A stretch of DNA of 27,077 nt from Pseudomonadota bacterium (GTDB taxonomy: Bacteria > Pseudomonadota > Gammaproteobacteria > Burkholderiales > Burkholderiaceae). The stretch covers positions 1 to 27,077 of the forward strand of contig JAEZQX010000543.1 of the NCBI GenBank assembly GCA_023441105.1, written 5' to 3'. Made by a program: the position numbers and the translations under genes. The notes under the pieces were generated by a model. That model saw only the letters and a program-made list of their open reading frames with translations. It was not told the DNA's origin and searched no databases. The first letter of the stretch is position 1; the number at the start of each line of letters is the position of its first letter. Shown piece by piece: positions 1 through 6,999 of the stretch.

Positions 1-32
1 CCGGCGCATCGAGGGCAAACCGGTCTTCGGCC

Positions 33-1451
33 GTGCGCCTGGATGACCGGGCAATCTGTGCGATAGCCACCGCGCCCGGCAAGGGCGCGATCGGCGTGGT
101 CCGGGTGTCCGGGCCACGGCCTGAAGAGGTCGAGGCGATCGTCGACGCGGTGGTCGGCAGTGCCGCCGGCCGCAGGCTCCAGCCGCGCTCCGCCACCTAT
201 GGCCCGTTCCTCGCCGGCGACGGCAGCGTCATCGACTACGGCCTGGCGCTGCTGTTCCCGGCGCCGCATTCCTACACCGGCGAAACCGTGCTCGAGCTGC
301 AGGGCCACGGCGGGCCGGTGGTCATGCAGCTGCTGCTGCAGCGCGTGCTGGCGGGCGGCGCCGCCCGCCAGCGCCTGGCGCGGCCCGGCGAATTCACCGA
401 ACGCGCCTTCCTCAACGACAAGATGGACCTGGCGCAGGCCGAGGCGGTGTCGGACCTGATCGAGGCGAGCACCGAGCAGGCGGCGCGCTCGGCCACCCGC
501 TCGCTGCAGGGCCTGTTCTCCGGCCAGATCGCCGAGCTGGCGGAACAGCTACTGGCGCTGCGAATGCTGGTCGAGGCGACGCTGGATTTTCCCGAGGAGG
601 AGATCGAGTTCCTCGAGAGCGCGAATGCGCTTGGGCGGCTGGCGACCATCGATGCGCAGTTGCACAAGGTGCTGGCCACCGCCCGCCAGGGTGCGCTGCT
701 GCGCCAGGGGCTCAGCGTGGTGCTGGTGGGCGCGCCCAACGTCGGCAAGTCGAGCCTGCTGAATGCGCTGGCCGGCGCGGAGGTCGCCATCGTGACGCCG
801 ATCGCCGGCACGACCCGCGACCGGGTGACGCAGGCGATCGCGATCGACGGCGTGCCGCTCAATATCATCGACACCGCCGGGCTGCGCGAGACCGACGATC
901 CGATCGAGCGGATCGGCATCGAACGCACCTGGGCGGAGGTCGAGCGGGCGGACGTGGTGGTGCACCTGGTGGACGGGTCTGGCCAGGGAGCGCCGAACGA
1001 CGGCGGCGTGAGCGACCAGGCCCGGCAGGCGGACGAGGCGTTGTTCGGGCTGATCGACGCCCGGGCGCCGGCCGGCGCGGCGCGGATCACCGTGGTCAAC
1101 AAGATCGACCTGGTGGGCGAAGCGCCGGCGGCCGGCGATGGCGAAGTACGGCTATCCGCGATGACTGGCGGCGGCATCGACCTGATGCGCCTGGCGCTGC
1201 TGCGGGCGGCCGGCTTCCAGCCGGGCGCGGAAGACGTCTTCACCGCCCGCGAGCGGCACCTGCAGGCGCTGCGCGAGGCGCTCGAGCATGTCGCGCTGGC
1301 GCAGGGGCACGGGCAGCAGGGGGATCGGGCGCTGGATCTTTTTGCCGAGGAGTTGCGGCTGGCGCATCAGGCGCTGGGGCGGATCACTGGCGAAGTGACG
1401 GCGGATGATCTGCTGGGGGTGATCTTCAGCCGGTTCTGTATCGGTAAGTAG
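33..1451 (+). CDS. mnmE: tRNA modification GTPase MnmE (TrmE)
   Basis: This is a 472-residue protein of normal length for the family. MnmE works with MnmG in the cytoplasm to put the (carboxymethyl)aminomethyl group on wobble U34 of certain tRNAs. The N-terminal folate-binding domain begins with [17 protein letters not shown]. The G domain shows the P-loop GAPNVGKSS (233-241), the switch I region AGTTRD (258-263), DTAGL (280-284) and NKID (356-359). The C-terminus ends FCIGK, carrying the conserved family cysteine. The start used is GTG at 33. The frame stays open to the left edge of the window, so a start upstream of the window cannot be excluded. In Burkholderiales this gene usually follows rnpA-yidC near oriC, which suggests but does not prove an origin-proximal location. 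Identification is very secure; only the start is uncertain. Confidence 0.97.
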   Translation: MRLDDRAICAIATAPGKGAIGVVRVSGPRPEEVEAIVDAVVGSAAGRRLQPRSATYGPFLAGDGSVIDYGLALLFPAPHSYTGETVLELQGHGGPVVMQLLLQRVLAGGAARQRLARPGEFTERAFLNDKMDLAQAEAVSDLIEASTEQAARSATRSLQGLFSGQIAELAEQLLALRMLVEATLDFPEEEIEFLESANALGRLATIDAQLHKVLATARQGALLRQGLSVVLVGAPNVGKSSLLNALAGAEVAIVTPIAGTTRDRVTQAIAIDGVPLNIIDTAGLRETDDPIERIGIERTWAEVERADVVVHLVDGSGQGAPNDGGVSDQARQADEALFGLIDARAPAGAARITVVNKIDLVGEAPAAGDGEVRLSAMTGGGIDLMRLALLRAAGFQPGAEDVFTARERHLQALREALEHVALAQGHGQQGDRALDLFAEELRLAHQALGRITGEVTADDLLGVIFSRFCIGK

Positions 1452-1617
1452 TGCCAATCTCGCGCCGGGCCGGTGCCGGGCTAGTTCCGGGCATCTCGGG
1501 CATCCCCCCGGCCACCATCATTCACAGAAAGTTGCGAAGTCGGCCAGGCGCCTGGAGCCTCAGCCCGCTTGGCGTTGTCGTGGCTTCCGCCCTTGCGCGG
1601 GCATCTGCTTTGCCTGG

Positions 1618-1638
1618 AAATGTGCAAATTGCACATTT
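1618..1638. promoter_or_regulatory. Perfect 21-bp inverted repeat, candidate operator
   Basis: The arms AAATGTGCAA and TTGCACATTT are exact reverse complements around a single central A. The repeat ends six bases before the GGAGG ribosome-binding site (1644-1648) of the small membrane protein gene that starts at 1655. The position and symmetry fit an operator for a dimeric regulator, or a 5'-UTR hairpin. It resembles the CRP site layout TGTGA-N6-TCACA only loosely (TGTGC/GCACA). The cognate regulator cannot be named from sequence. Confidence 0.55.
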
Positions 1639-1654
1639 GACATGGAGGTGTGTC

Positions 1655-1993
1655 ATGCCACTGGCTTCCGCAGCCCGAGCCCTAATCGTTTTTCTGTTGT
1701 TGCTGCTGGCGTTCACGGGCCCGGTGGAGTCGGTGACGCCGGCAGCCGTGGCGACGACGTCCGCCGGCTTCTGGTCCGGCCTGGTCGACGGCTTCATGAG
1801 CTTGCCGCGCCTCCTTGCCAATCTGGTCGTCGACGTGCCGCTGATCGAACCGGGCGCCCACCTCCTGAGCTATGACCTCGGCTTCTACGCCGGTGTCCTG
1901 TTGCTCACGGGTGCCGGTGCGGCCGCCGCCTCGTCCACGCCCGAGTCCTTCGGGTTGCATCCCAAGGTAAGGGAGCCCCGCAACAGCCAGTGA
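1655..1993 (+). CDS. Small membrane protein of unknown function
   Basis: This predicted protein has 112 residues. The ATG at 1655 is chosen because GGAGG lies six bases upstream (1644-1648); longer in-frame starts lack such a site and give a non-hydrophobic leader. Residues about 7-23 form a strongly hydrophobic helix that could be a signal peptide or a membrane anchor. A second hydrophobic stretch lies near residues 78-92. Between them the pattern GFWSGLVDGF...YDLGFYAGV recalls small bacterial inner-membrane proteins of unknown function, but I cannot name the family. The gene follows mnmE by about 200 bases and has a perfect inverted repeat just ahead of its ribosome-binding site, so it is probably transcribed and regulated separately from mnmE. 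Confidence 0.6.
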   Translation: MPLASAARALIVFLLLLLAFTGPVESVTPAAVATTSAGFWSGLVDGFMSLPRLLANLVVDVPLIEPGAHLLSYDLGFYAGVLLLTGAGAAAASSTPESFGLHPKVREPRNSQ

Positions 1994-2230
1994 TCGCCGC
2001 AAGGCGGTCGTACACCCCGCATGGCAAGACAGTGCACGAAAACGGCACGGCCGCGACCCAGTCCTCCGCGGCCGGAATCCTGGCCGGGACCGGAACCCGG
2101 GAATCGGTGGGTTCGGCGACCGGGAGGCTTCGAGCGTGACTTTCCGCACCTGAGAACGCCGGCCGAGCGCCTACGCTCGCTGCTCAGCGAGTGGTCCCGG
2201 ACCGCTCTGCAGGCGAACAGGGTGGGCAGC

Positions 2231-2566
2231 ATGACCGAACAGGATGCGGGACGACAGGCAGATCGAATCGAGGAGGCTCGCACCGTTCCTCTCACCCGGA
2301 TCCAGGTGACCGCTTGCTTTCGCACGGTGATGGACCTGCTCAGGGCCCAGCAGGTGGCTTCCCTGGCGATGCGCGACCTGGCGGACTCGCTGCCGCAGAA
2401 CCTCCTGCCCGAGCATCAGTGCACCATCGAATTCCTGGCCAGCACGATCGAGAAGGTCGACGATGTCCTGGCCGGCGTGGTCGAAGAGCTGGAAGTGCTG
2501 CGCGCGACCGTCGGCGCCACCGGTGGCGCAAATCCATCGACTTTGGCAATATCCCGCCATGAATGA
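2231..2566 (+). CDS. Hypothetical protein, first of a coupled pair
   Basis: The predicted 111-residue soluble protein starts MTEQDAGRQADRIEEARTVP. I do not recognise a family. The middle (about 25-95) is rich in amphipathic helix-forming residues, with long Leu/Glu/Val stretches such as ASTIEKVDDVLAGVVEELEV, suggesting a helical bundle or coiled coil. The ATG at 2231 is preceded by AGGGTGGG, a plausible but not strong ribosome-binding site. The frame is open further upstream (to about 2021), but that part is Pro/Arg-rich and unlikely to be coding. The stop overlaps the ATG of the next gene in ATGAATGA (2559-2566), which points to translational coupling. Function is unknown. Confidence 0.5.
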   Translation: MTEQDAGRQADRIEEARTVPLTRIQVTACFRTVMDLLRAQQVASLAMRDLADSLPQNLLPEHQCTIEFLASTIEKVDDVLAGVVEELEVLRATVGATGGANPSTLAISRHE

Positions 2567-2795
2567 TCTCGAGATATTCCGCGCAATGACCGTGGCCTGC
2601 GAGATGTTCGCGGATTTCCGCGTCGCGGACCTCGCCGATCTCCTGGGCCGCATCGAAGCCAGCCGCTTCGAGCAGCTGATGAGCCAGGCCTTTCCTCTGT
2701 ACAAGACCACCTGGCCCGCCCTCGCGGGGGAGGAGGCCGCCACGGCCATCGGAATGGTGGCTGCGATGGTGGAATCCGGCGACCTGGCTGCTTGA
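2559..2795 (+). CDS. Hypothetical protein, second of a coupled pair
   Basis: The predicted 78-residue acidic protein begins MNDLEIFRAMTVACEMFADF. It has no signal peptide or membrane segment and looks mainly helical. Its ATG sits inside the last codons of the preceding gene, an eight-base overlap that implies coupled translation and perhaps interacting products. I do not recognise the family. The gene is followed directly by the repeat-rich gap, whose first palindrome begins 26 bases after the stop codon. Confidence 0.5.
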   Translation: MNDLEIFRAMTVACEMFADFRVADLADLLGRIEASRFEQLMSQAFPLYKTTWPALAGEEAATAIGMVAAMVESGDLAA

Positions 2796-2821
2796 TTGAC
2801 GGCCGTAGGCGCGTTGCGGGG

Positions 2822-2839
2822 ACGTTTCCGCGGAAACGT
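2822..2839. repeat. TTTCCGCGGAAA palindrome, copy 1
   Basis: Exact 18-bp palindrome ACGTTTCCGCGGAAACGT. It lies 26 bases after the stop of the gene ending at 2795 and forms the left end of composite unit A. Confidence 0.9.
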
Positions 2840-2898
2840 GTACTGAGTACTCACTACGCTTCTCGGCCGCCTGGCAGCGGCTGAGGTTGCACTGTGGA

Positions 2899-2918
2899 GA
2901 CGTTTCCGCGGAAACGTC
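2899..2918. repeat. TTTCCGCGGAAA palindrome, copy 2
   Basis: Exact 20-bp palindrome GACGTTTCCGCGGAAACGTC, the right end of composite unit A. Degenerate half-sites follow at 2936-2945 and 2961-2970. Confidence 0.9.
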
Positions 2919-3336
2919 CAACCGCCAACGCCACTTGGAAACGTCACCCGGCGGGCAACGTGGAAATGTCGCATCCGCCGAGGTGCAGACTTGTCCACCG
3001 GCGGCGTAGGCGCATGCCACGCAGGAGCTGACGGTGGGCAAGTCGTCGCAGCTGCGGTCAGGTTCGTCGCGTGGACGCGTTGGCGCGACGCTGACTGAGC
3101 TGGAGCATGGCGTGGCGTGGTTCAGGTCGTCGGGCCTCAAATGCTCGGACCGCTTGGGCCTGGCATCACTTGGTGGGGCGACGGACCCTGGTGGGTCCAA
3201 GCGAGTGCGTGCTAACCCCGTCAATTGGCCGCGGGCGTCTGCATCCCTTGTCTCCCGTCCGTCCCTACGGACCCGGGAGGTTGCCTGATCAACTCCGCCA
3301 TCTCACCTCCTGCTGCCCGAGGGGGGTCGATTCCTC

Positions 3337-3374
3337 GTGTCGTCAGGGGGTCAAATTACGCTGTCGCCTGACAC
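3337..3374. repeat. Imperfect inverted repeat (hairpin)
   Basis: Left arm GTGTCGTCAGG and right arm CCTGACAC pair with one bulged base around a loop containing GGGGTCAAATTACG. The structure lies between composite units A and B. It could be a REP-like or IS-derived hairpin; I cannot assign it to a known element. Confidence 0.4.
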
Positions 3375-3432
3375 CGCCTGGTGCCTTCGGCCTCGCGCCC
3401 TTCTGGCGGCGGCCCGGATTTGCCCCACGGAG

Positions 3433-3450
3433 ACGTTTCCGCGGAAACGT
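3433..3450. repeat. TTTCCGCGGAAA palindrome, copy 3
   Basis: Exact 18-bp palindrome ACGTTTCCGCGGAAACGT. It is followed at once by a repeated half-site (GAAACGT at 3452-3458), as if part of it were duplicated. Confidence 0.9.
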
Positions 3451-3524
3451 AGAAACGTGTACCGCGCAGTGACGGGCGCGTCCTTCCGCCTGGCAGAGGC
3501 GCGGATCGGGTTCTGACCTCACGG

Positions 3525-3540
3525 CGTTTCCGCGGAAACG
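3525..3540. repeat. TTTCCGCGGAAA palindrome, copy 4
   Basis: 16-bp palindrome CGTTTCCGCGGAAACG at the right end of composite unit B. The outer arms have decayed on the left side (GGCG instead of GACG). Confidence 0.9.
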
Positions 3541-3608
3541 TCCAAGCGCGCGCAGCAGTAGTCACCTCGCTCGCGCCGTCTGCAACCAGCCGTAGGACCG
3601 ATCCTCCT

Positions 3609-3630
3609 ATTATTGATAATCTTATTGACA
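3609..3630 (+). promoter_or_regulatory. AT-rich patch with inverted repeat upstream of the GntR gene
   Basis: In very GC-rich surroundings this patch carries ATTAT-TG-ATAAT (3609-3620) followed by TTGACA (3625-3630). It ends 30 bases before the regulator's ATG. It is the likeliest control region for the sugar-acid operon, either as promoter or as operator for the adjacent GntR protein, since many such regulators bind beside their own gene. No convincing -10/-35 pair with standard spacing could be fixed. Confidence 0.4.
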
Positions 3631-3660
3631 GCACGAGCCCTCCGCAGGCACCATGTCGCA

Positions 3661-4431
3661 ATGGATCGTTCCGTCGCACACCCGGTCGAAGCGGATCGTC
3701 CCTCCGAACGAGGGCAGCCCTCTCCGCCAGGAAGCCCAGCTCCCGCCCCCAGCCGGATCCCGGTCGACCGCTCGGTCCAACAGATCATCCAGGTCCTGGA
3801 GGAAGACATCGTCCTGGGCCAGTTGCATCCCAGGGAGCGGTTGATCGAGGATGACCTGATGGTCCGGTTCCAGGCGAAGCGCCACGTCGTCCGCCAGGCG
3901 CTGTCGGAACTCGATCGGATGGGGCTGGTCGAACGCCCCCCGAATCGGAGCGTCGCGGTGAAGGATCTCAAGCCGATCGAGGTGGAGGAGATCTACGCGA
4001 TGCGCACGCTGCTCGAGACGGCCGCCGCGAACCAGATGCCGCTGCCGGTCGCCCCCGGGCTGCTGGAGCAACTGGTCGATGTTCAGGCGCGGCACGATGC
4101 GGCTGCAACCGGGCGCGACGTCCGGGCGCTGTTCCGCATCAACATCGAATTCCACCGCTTGCTGTTCTCCCAGTGCGGCAACGCCCATCTCGCCGACACG
4201 ATCGACCTGTTCGGCAAGAAGGCGCACGCCGTGCGCTCGCTGTCGATCACCCGCCCGGAGCAGATCAGGAGCGCCGGCGATGAGCACTGGCAGATGATCG
4301 ACGCGCTGAAGGCAGGGGATCGGCCGCGGCTGGTGTCCCTGCTCGTGGCGCACATCTCGGTGGCGAAGAACGCCTACATCGACGCCTATCACGCGCGCTT
4401 TCCGGCCTCGGCTCCGTCCCTGGGCCGCTGA
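3661..4431 (+). CDS. GntR-family transcriptional regulator (FCD subfamily)
   Basis: This 256-residue DNA-binding regulator probably senses the substrate of the operon that follows. A Pro/Ser-rich N-terminal tail of about 35 residues precedes the winged-helix domain (about 38-105), with the recognition region VVRQALSELDRMGLVERPPN. The C-terminal helical FCD domain (about 110-240) shows histidines where family members bind a metal or acid ligand: FRINIEFHRLL, DEHWQMIDAL and LVAHISVAKN. FadR/FCD regulators usually have about 220-240 residues, so the tail accounts for the extra length. The ATG at 3661 has only a weak ribosome-binding site; in-frame TTG codons at 3613 and 3625 are alternatives. 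The FAD oxidoreductase gene starts 36 bases downstream on the same strand, which suggests an autoregulated operon. Confidence 0.9.
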   Translation: MDRSVAHPVEADRPSERGQPSPPGSPAPAPSRIPVDRSVQQIIQVLEEDIVLGQLHPRERLIEDDLMVRFQAKRHVVRQALSELDRMGLVERPPNRSVAVKDLKPIEVEEIYAMRTLLETAAANQMPLPVAPGLLEQLVDVQARHDAAATGRDVRALFRINIEFHRLLFSQCGNAHLADTIDLFGKKAHAVRSLSITRPEQIRSAGDEHWQMIDALKAGDRPRLVSLLVAHISVAKNAYIDAYHARFPASAPSLGR

Positions 4432-4467
4432 CGCGCAATCCTCCATCTCACAACGGAAGAGCAACGA

Positions 4468-5937
4468 ATGTTCGAAGTCTCCAGTTCCCATGTAGCCCTC
4501 CCCGCCCAGCAGGTGCCCGTCGCGGAGCGCGCGGACGTCCTGGTCTGTGGTGGGGGCGTGGCCGGCATCGCGGCGGCGGCTGCCGCTGCTCGCAACGGCG
4601 CGCGCACCCTGCTGCTCGAGCGGGCGGGTTTCCTCGGCGGTACGGCCACGGGATCGGCGATGGGACTGCTGGTCATCCCGGCCAGCGAGCTGGCGGGCTT
4701 CCCGCGCGAGTTCTTCACCCGCTTGGCCAAGGAGCAGGGTGGTGGGCTGGGCGACGTGGTGCCGTGGGACATCGAGGCCTACAAGTGGACCGCCATGGAT
4801 GTGCTGCGCGAGGCCGGCGCGCAGGTGCGCTTCTACACGCTGGTGTCCGAGCCACTGGTGAGGGACGGGCGCATCGAGGGCGTGGTGATCGAGAGCAAGT
4901 CCGGCCGGCAGGCGATCCTGGCCAAGGCGGTCATCGATGCCACCGGCGACGGCGATGTCGCGGCTCGATCCGGAGCGCCTTTCGTGAAGGGGCGCGAGAA
5001 GGATGGCGCGATGCGGCCGGTGACCGTCATGGGGCGCATCGGGAACATCGACCTGGACCGCTTCAAGGCCTACATCGACTCGCATCCGGATGATTTCTCC
5101 CAGGATGACGGCCGGCGGGTCGTCGATGTCGAGGGGGGCATCGTGCGCATCGACGGGTTCTTCTCGATCGTCGAGAACGCGAAGAAGCGCGGTCTCATCA
5201 ACGCGGCGGCGCCGGTGAACTACCTGCGCTTCAGCGGCGTGAATCCGCCCGGGCTTCGTGATCGCGCCATCCTGATCTGCAACAGTACCCGCGTCTATGA
5301 CATCGACGGCACCGACGCGGCCGACCTGAGCCGGGCAGAAATCGAAGGCCGGGACCAGCTCCGCGATATCGTCCAGGCCTGCAAGCAACTTCTGCCGGGC
5401 TTCGAGAACAGCTTCCTGGTCGACACCTCGGCCTACATCGGCGTGCGCGAGACGAGGCGGATCCAGGGTCGTACCACCCTGACCTATCCGGATATCCGGG
5501 ACGGCAAGCGTCATCGCGATTCGGTCGCCGTCATGACCTCGGTGGACTATGGCACCGCCGAGCTCCATGGGCCGGATTTCGGACACGAAGGTTCCGCTGC
5601 CGACGAGTGGGCCCGCAAGCTCTCGCTCAAGCTGATGCGCTTCGAGTTCCCTCTGTCGTGCATGCTGCCGCAGGGCATCGAGAACCTGATCGTCGCCGGT
5701 CGCTGCGCGTCGGTCACGCACGACGTCGACAAGTTCGCGCGCAACATGGCGCCCACGGGTCTTGCCGGACAAGCGGCGGGGACCATGGCCGCGGTGATGG
5801 CCAAGGAGGCCGCACCGGATTGGCGCAACCCGCCGATCCAGCGCATCCAGCAACTGCTGGAGCAACAAGGCGTACCGGTCCGGCTACCGGAAGGATCGCC
5901 GCATTCGAATATCGAGAAGCAGGCCCTGATGGCCTGA
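4468..5937 (+). CDS. FAD-dependent oxidoreductase (FAD_oxidored family)
   Basis: This 489-residue cytoplasmic flavoprotein carries an N-terminal FAD-binding Rossmann motif, DVLVCGGGVAGIAAAAAAAR (about residues 24-43), then LLLERAGFLGGTATGSAMG. The C-terminal FAD contact ends GLAGQAAGTMAAVMAKEAAP. The order fits the FAD_oxidored group (PF12831), many of which are uncharacterised and sit in catabolic clusters. The ATG at 4468 is preceded by GGAAGAG. The gene lies between a GntR regulator and a TctC/PdxA2/DUF1537 set, so it may oxidise a hydroxy acid or sugar acid to start the pathway. That role is inference; the substrate cannot be read from the sequence. Confidence 0.85.
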   Translation: MFEVSSSHVALPAQQVPVAERADVLVCGGGVAGIAAAAAAARNGARTLLLERAGFLGGTATGSAMGLLVIPASELAGFPREFFTRLAKEQGGGLGDVVPWDIEAYKWTAMDVLREAGAQVRFYTLVSEPLVRDGRIEGVVIESKSGRQAILAKAVIDATGDGDVAARSGAPFVKGREKDGAMRPVTVMGRIGNIDLDRFKAYIDSHPDDFSQDDGRRVVDVEGGIVRIDGFFSIVENAKKRGLINAAAPVNYLRFSGVNPPGLRDRAILICNSTRVYDIDGTDAADLSRAEIEGRDQLRDIVQACKQLLPGFENSFLVDTSAYIGVRETRRIQGRTTLTYPDIRDGKRHRDSVAVMTSVDYGTAELHGPDFGHEGSAADEWARKLSLKLMRFEFPLSCMLPQGIENLIVAGRCASVTHDVDKFARNMAPTGLAGQAAGTMAAVMAKEAAPDWRNPPIQRIQQLLEQQGVPVRLPEGSPHSNIEKQALMA

Positions 5938-6006
5938 AAGCTTGAATGCCGGGACAGGGCCTTCGACCCTGCTCTTCCATCTCATCATCGCAGGAGACTT
6001 TTCTGT

Positions 6007-6990
6007 ATGGCAATTTCCGATGTAGCTCGCTGGCTGGCAGTGGGCCTGGTTGTCGCCGCGGGCATGATCGGCCCGGCGAACGCGGACAGTTTTCCGACGC
6101 AGCCGATCCGGCTGGTCGTGGGATTCCCTCCCGGCGGAATCAACGACATCGTTGCCCGCGTCGTCGGGCAGAAGCTGAGCGCGTCCTTGGGCCAGCAGGT
6201 GGTCGTGGACAATCGTGCCGGGGCTGGAGGAACGATCGGCGCCGACCTGGTCGCCAAGGCGGCGCCGGATGGCTATACGCTGCTGCTTGGCTCCGTCAGC
6301 AATGTCGCGATGGCGCCGAGCCAGTACAAGTCGTTGCCGTACGCCCCGACCAAGGACTTCGCGCCGGTGGCGCTGCTGGCTGCTGCGCCGAATGTCCTGG
6401 TGGTGAACCCGAGCTTCCAGGTGAAGTCGGTCAAGGACCTGATCGCGCTCGCCAAGGAGAAGCCGGGCGAGATCACCTATGCGTCGGCGGGCAACGGCAC
6501 CTCGAACCATCTGACCGTCGAGCTCCTGAAGGTTCTTGCCGACATCGATCTGGTCCATGTTCCCTACAAGGGCGACAATCCTGCCGTCACCGACGTGCTG
6601 GGAGGGCAGGTTCCGATGGTGTTCCCGACGCTGCCGGTGGCCCTGCCCCACATCAAGACCGGCAAGCTCAAGGCGATCGCCGTCTCCAGCGAGAAGCGCT
6701 CGACGCTCATGCCGGACCTGCCGACGGTCGCCGAATCCGGCGGCCTTCCGGAGTTCGCGGTGAGCGTCTGGGTGGGCATCCTGGCGCCGGCCGGCACGCC
6801 GGACGGTATCGTGCAGCGCCTCAACACCGAGCTGTCGCGGATCGTCAGCGAGCCGGAGACTCGCGAGAAGCTCGCCTCGCTGGGGGCCGAGCCGGCAACG
6901 ATGAAGCCGGCGGAGTTCGCTGCCTATATCCGATCCGAAACCGAGAAGTGGTCGAAGGTCGCCAAGTCGGCCAAGATCGATCCCAACTGA
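6007..6990 (+). CDS. Tripartite tricarboxylate transporter receptor (TctC/Bug family)
   Basis: This 327-residue periplasmic binding protein has a signal peptide with likely cleavage after ANA (residue 26). Mature-domain hallmarks include QPIRLVVGFPPGGINDIVAR, VVVDNRAGAGGTIGADLVAKAAPDGYT and VHVPYKGDNPAVTDVLGG. Bug proteins bind carboxylates or other small organic molecules and normally deliver them to the TctA/TctB membrane subunits, which are absent here. Orphan receptors are typical of Burkholderiales. A strong AGGAGA site precedes the ATG at 6007. Its place in the operon suggests that it captures the acid degraded by the neighbouring enzymes. Confidence 0.95.
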   Translation: MAISDVARWLAVGLVVAAGMIGPANADSFPTQPIRLVVGFPPGGINDIVARVVGQKLSASLGQQVVVDNRAGAGGTIGADLVAKAAPDGYTLLLGSVSNVAMAPSQYKSLPYAPTKDFAPVALLAAAPNVLVVNPSFQVKSVKDLIALAKEKPGEITYASAGNGTSNHLTVELLKVLADIDLVHVPYKGDNPAVTDVLGGQVPMVFPTLPVALPHIKTGKLKAIAVSSEKRSTLMPDLPTVAESGGLPEFAVSVWVGILAPAGTPDGIVQRLNTELSRIVSEPETREKLASLGAEPATMKPAEFAAYIRSETEKWSKVAKSAKIDPN

Positions 6991-6999
6991 GTTGTTGCC

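Larger units (their letters stand above)
2822..2921. repeat. Composite repeat unit A
   Basis: Two palindromes flank a spacer containing GAAACGTGTAC (2833-2843) and CCGCCTGGCAG (2867-2877), ending CGTCCAA. Unit B at 3433-3545 has the same words in the same order. The distance from the first base of GAAACGTGTAC to the first base of CCGCCTGGCAG is 34 in both, so the two units are diverged copies and not chance pairs of palindromes. Confidence 0.6.
3433..3545. repeat. Composite repeat unit B
   Basis: Diverged copy of unit A, with GAAACGTGTAC at 3452-3462, CCGCCTGGCAG at 3486-3496, and a closing palindrome followed by TCCAA. Relative to A it carries a duplicated half-site at its left end and about five extra bases before the second palindrome. 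Confidence 0.6.
2796..3660. other. Gene-free, repeat-rich region
   Basis: These 865 bases contain no open frame that I can support as a gene; the short frames present are Arg/Pro/Ser-rich and match nothing I know. The stretch holds four full copies of the TTTCCGCGGAAA palindrome (2822, 2899, 3433, 3525), half-copies at 2936-2945 (GGAAACGTCA) and 2961-2970, two larger composite repeat units, an imperfect hairpin near 3337-3374, and an AT-rich patch at 3608-3630 ahead of the GntR gene. It may be a landing site for small repetitive elements or a protein-binding array. Confidence 0.6.

Noticed and set aside
2844..2855. TGAGTACTCAC, an 11 of 12 match to the E. coli SlmA site GTGAGTACTCAC
   Set aside because: It is a single occurrence, and SlmA is mainly a gammaproteobacterial protein; chance is the simpler explanation.
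3034..3472. Short + strand frames at 3034-3288 and 3107-3472 in the repeat-rich gap
   Set aside because: They overlap each other in different frames, have no good ribosome-binding sites, and the second reads through a palindrome.
3622..5868. 748-codon open frame on the minus strand opposite the GntR and FAD oxidoreductase genes
   Set aside because: It is antisense to two clear genes, and its translation is His/Arg/Asp-rich with no recognisable motif, typical of a high-GC shadow frame.
6007..6990. Possibility that the first TctC protein belongs to a complete TTT transporter here
   Set aside because: No gene with TctA- or TctB-like membrane helices is present anywhere in the window.
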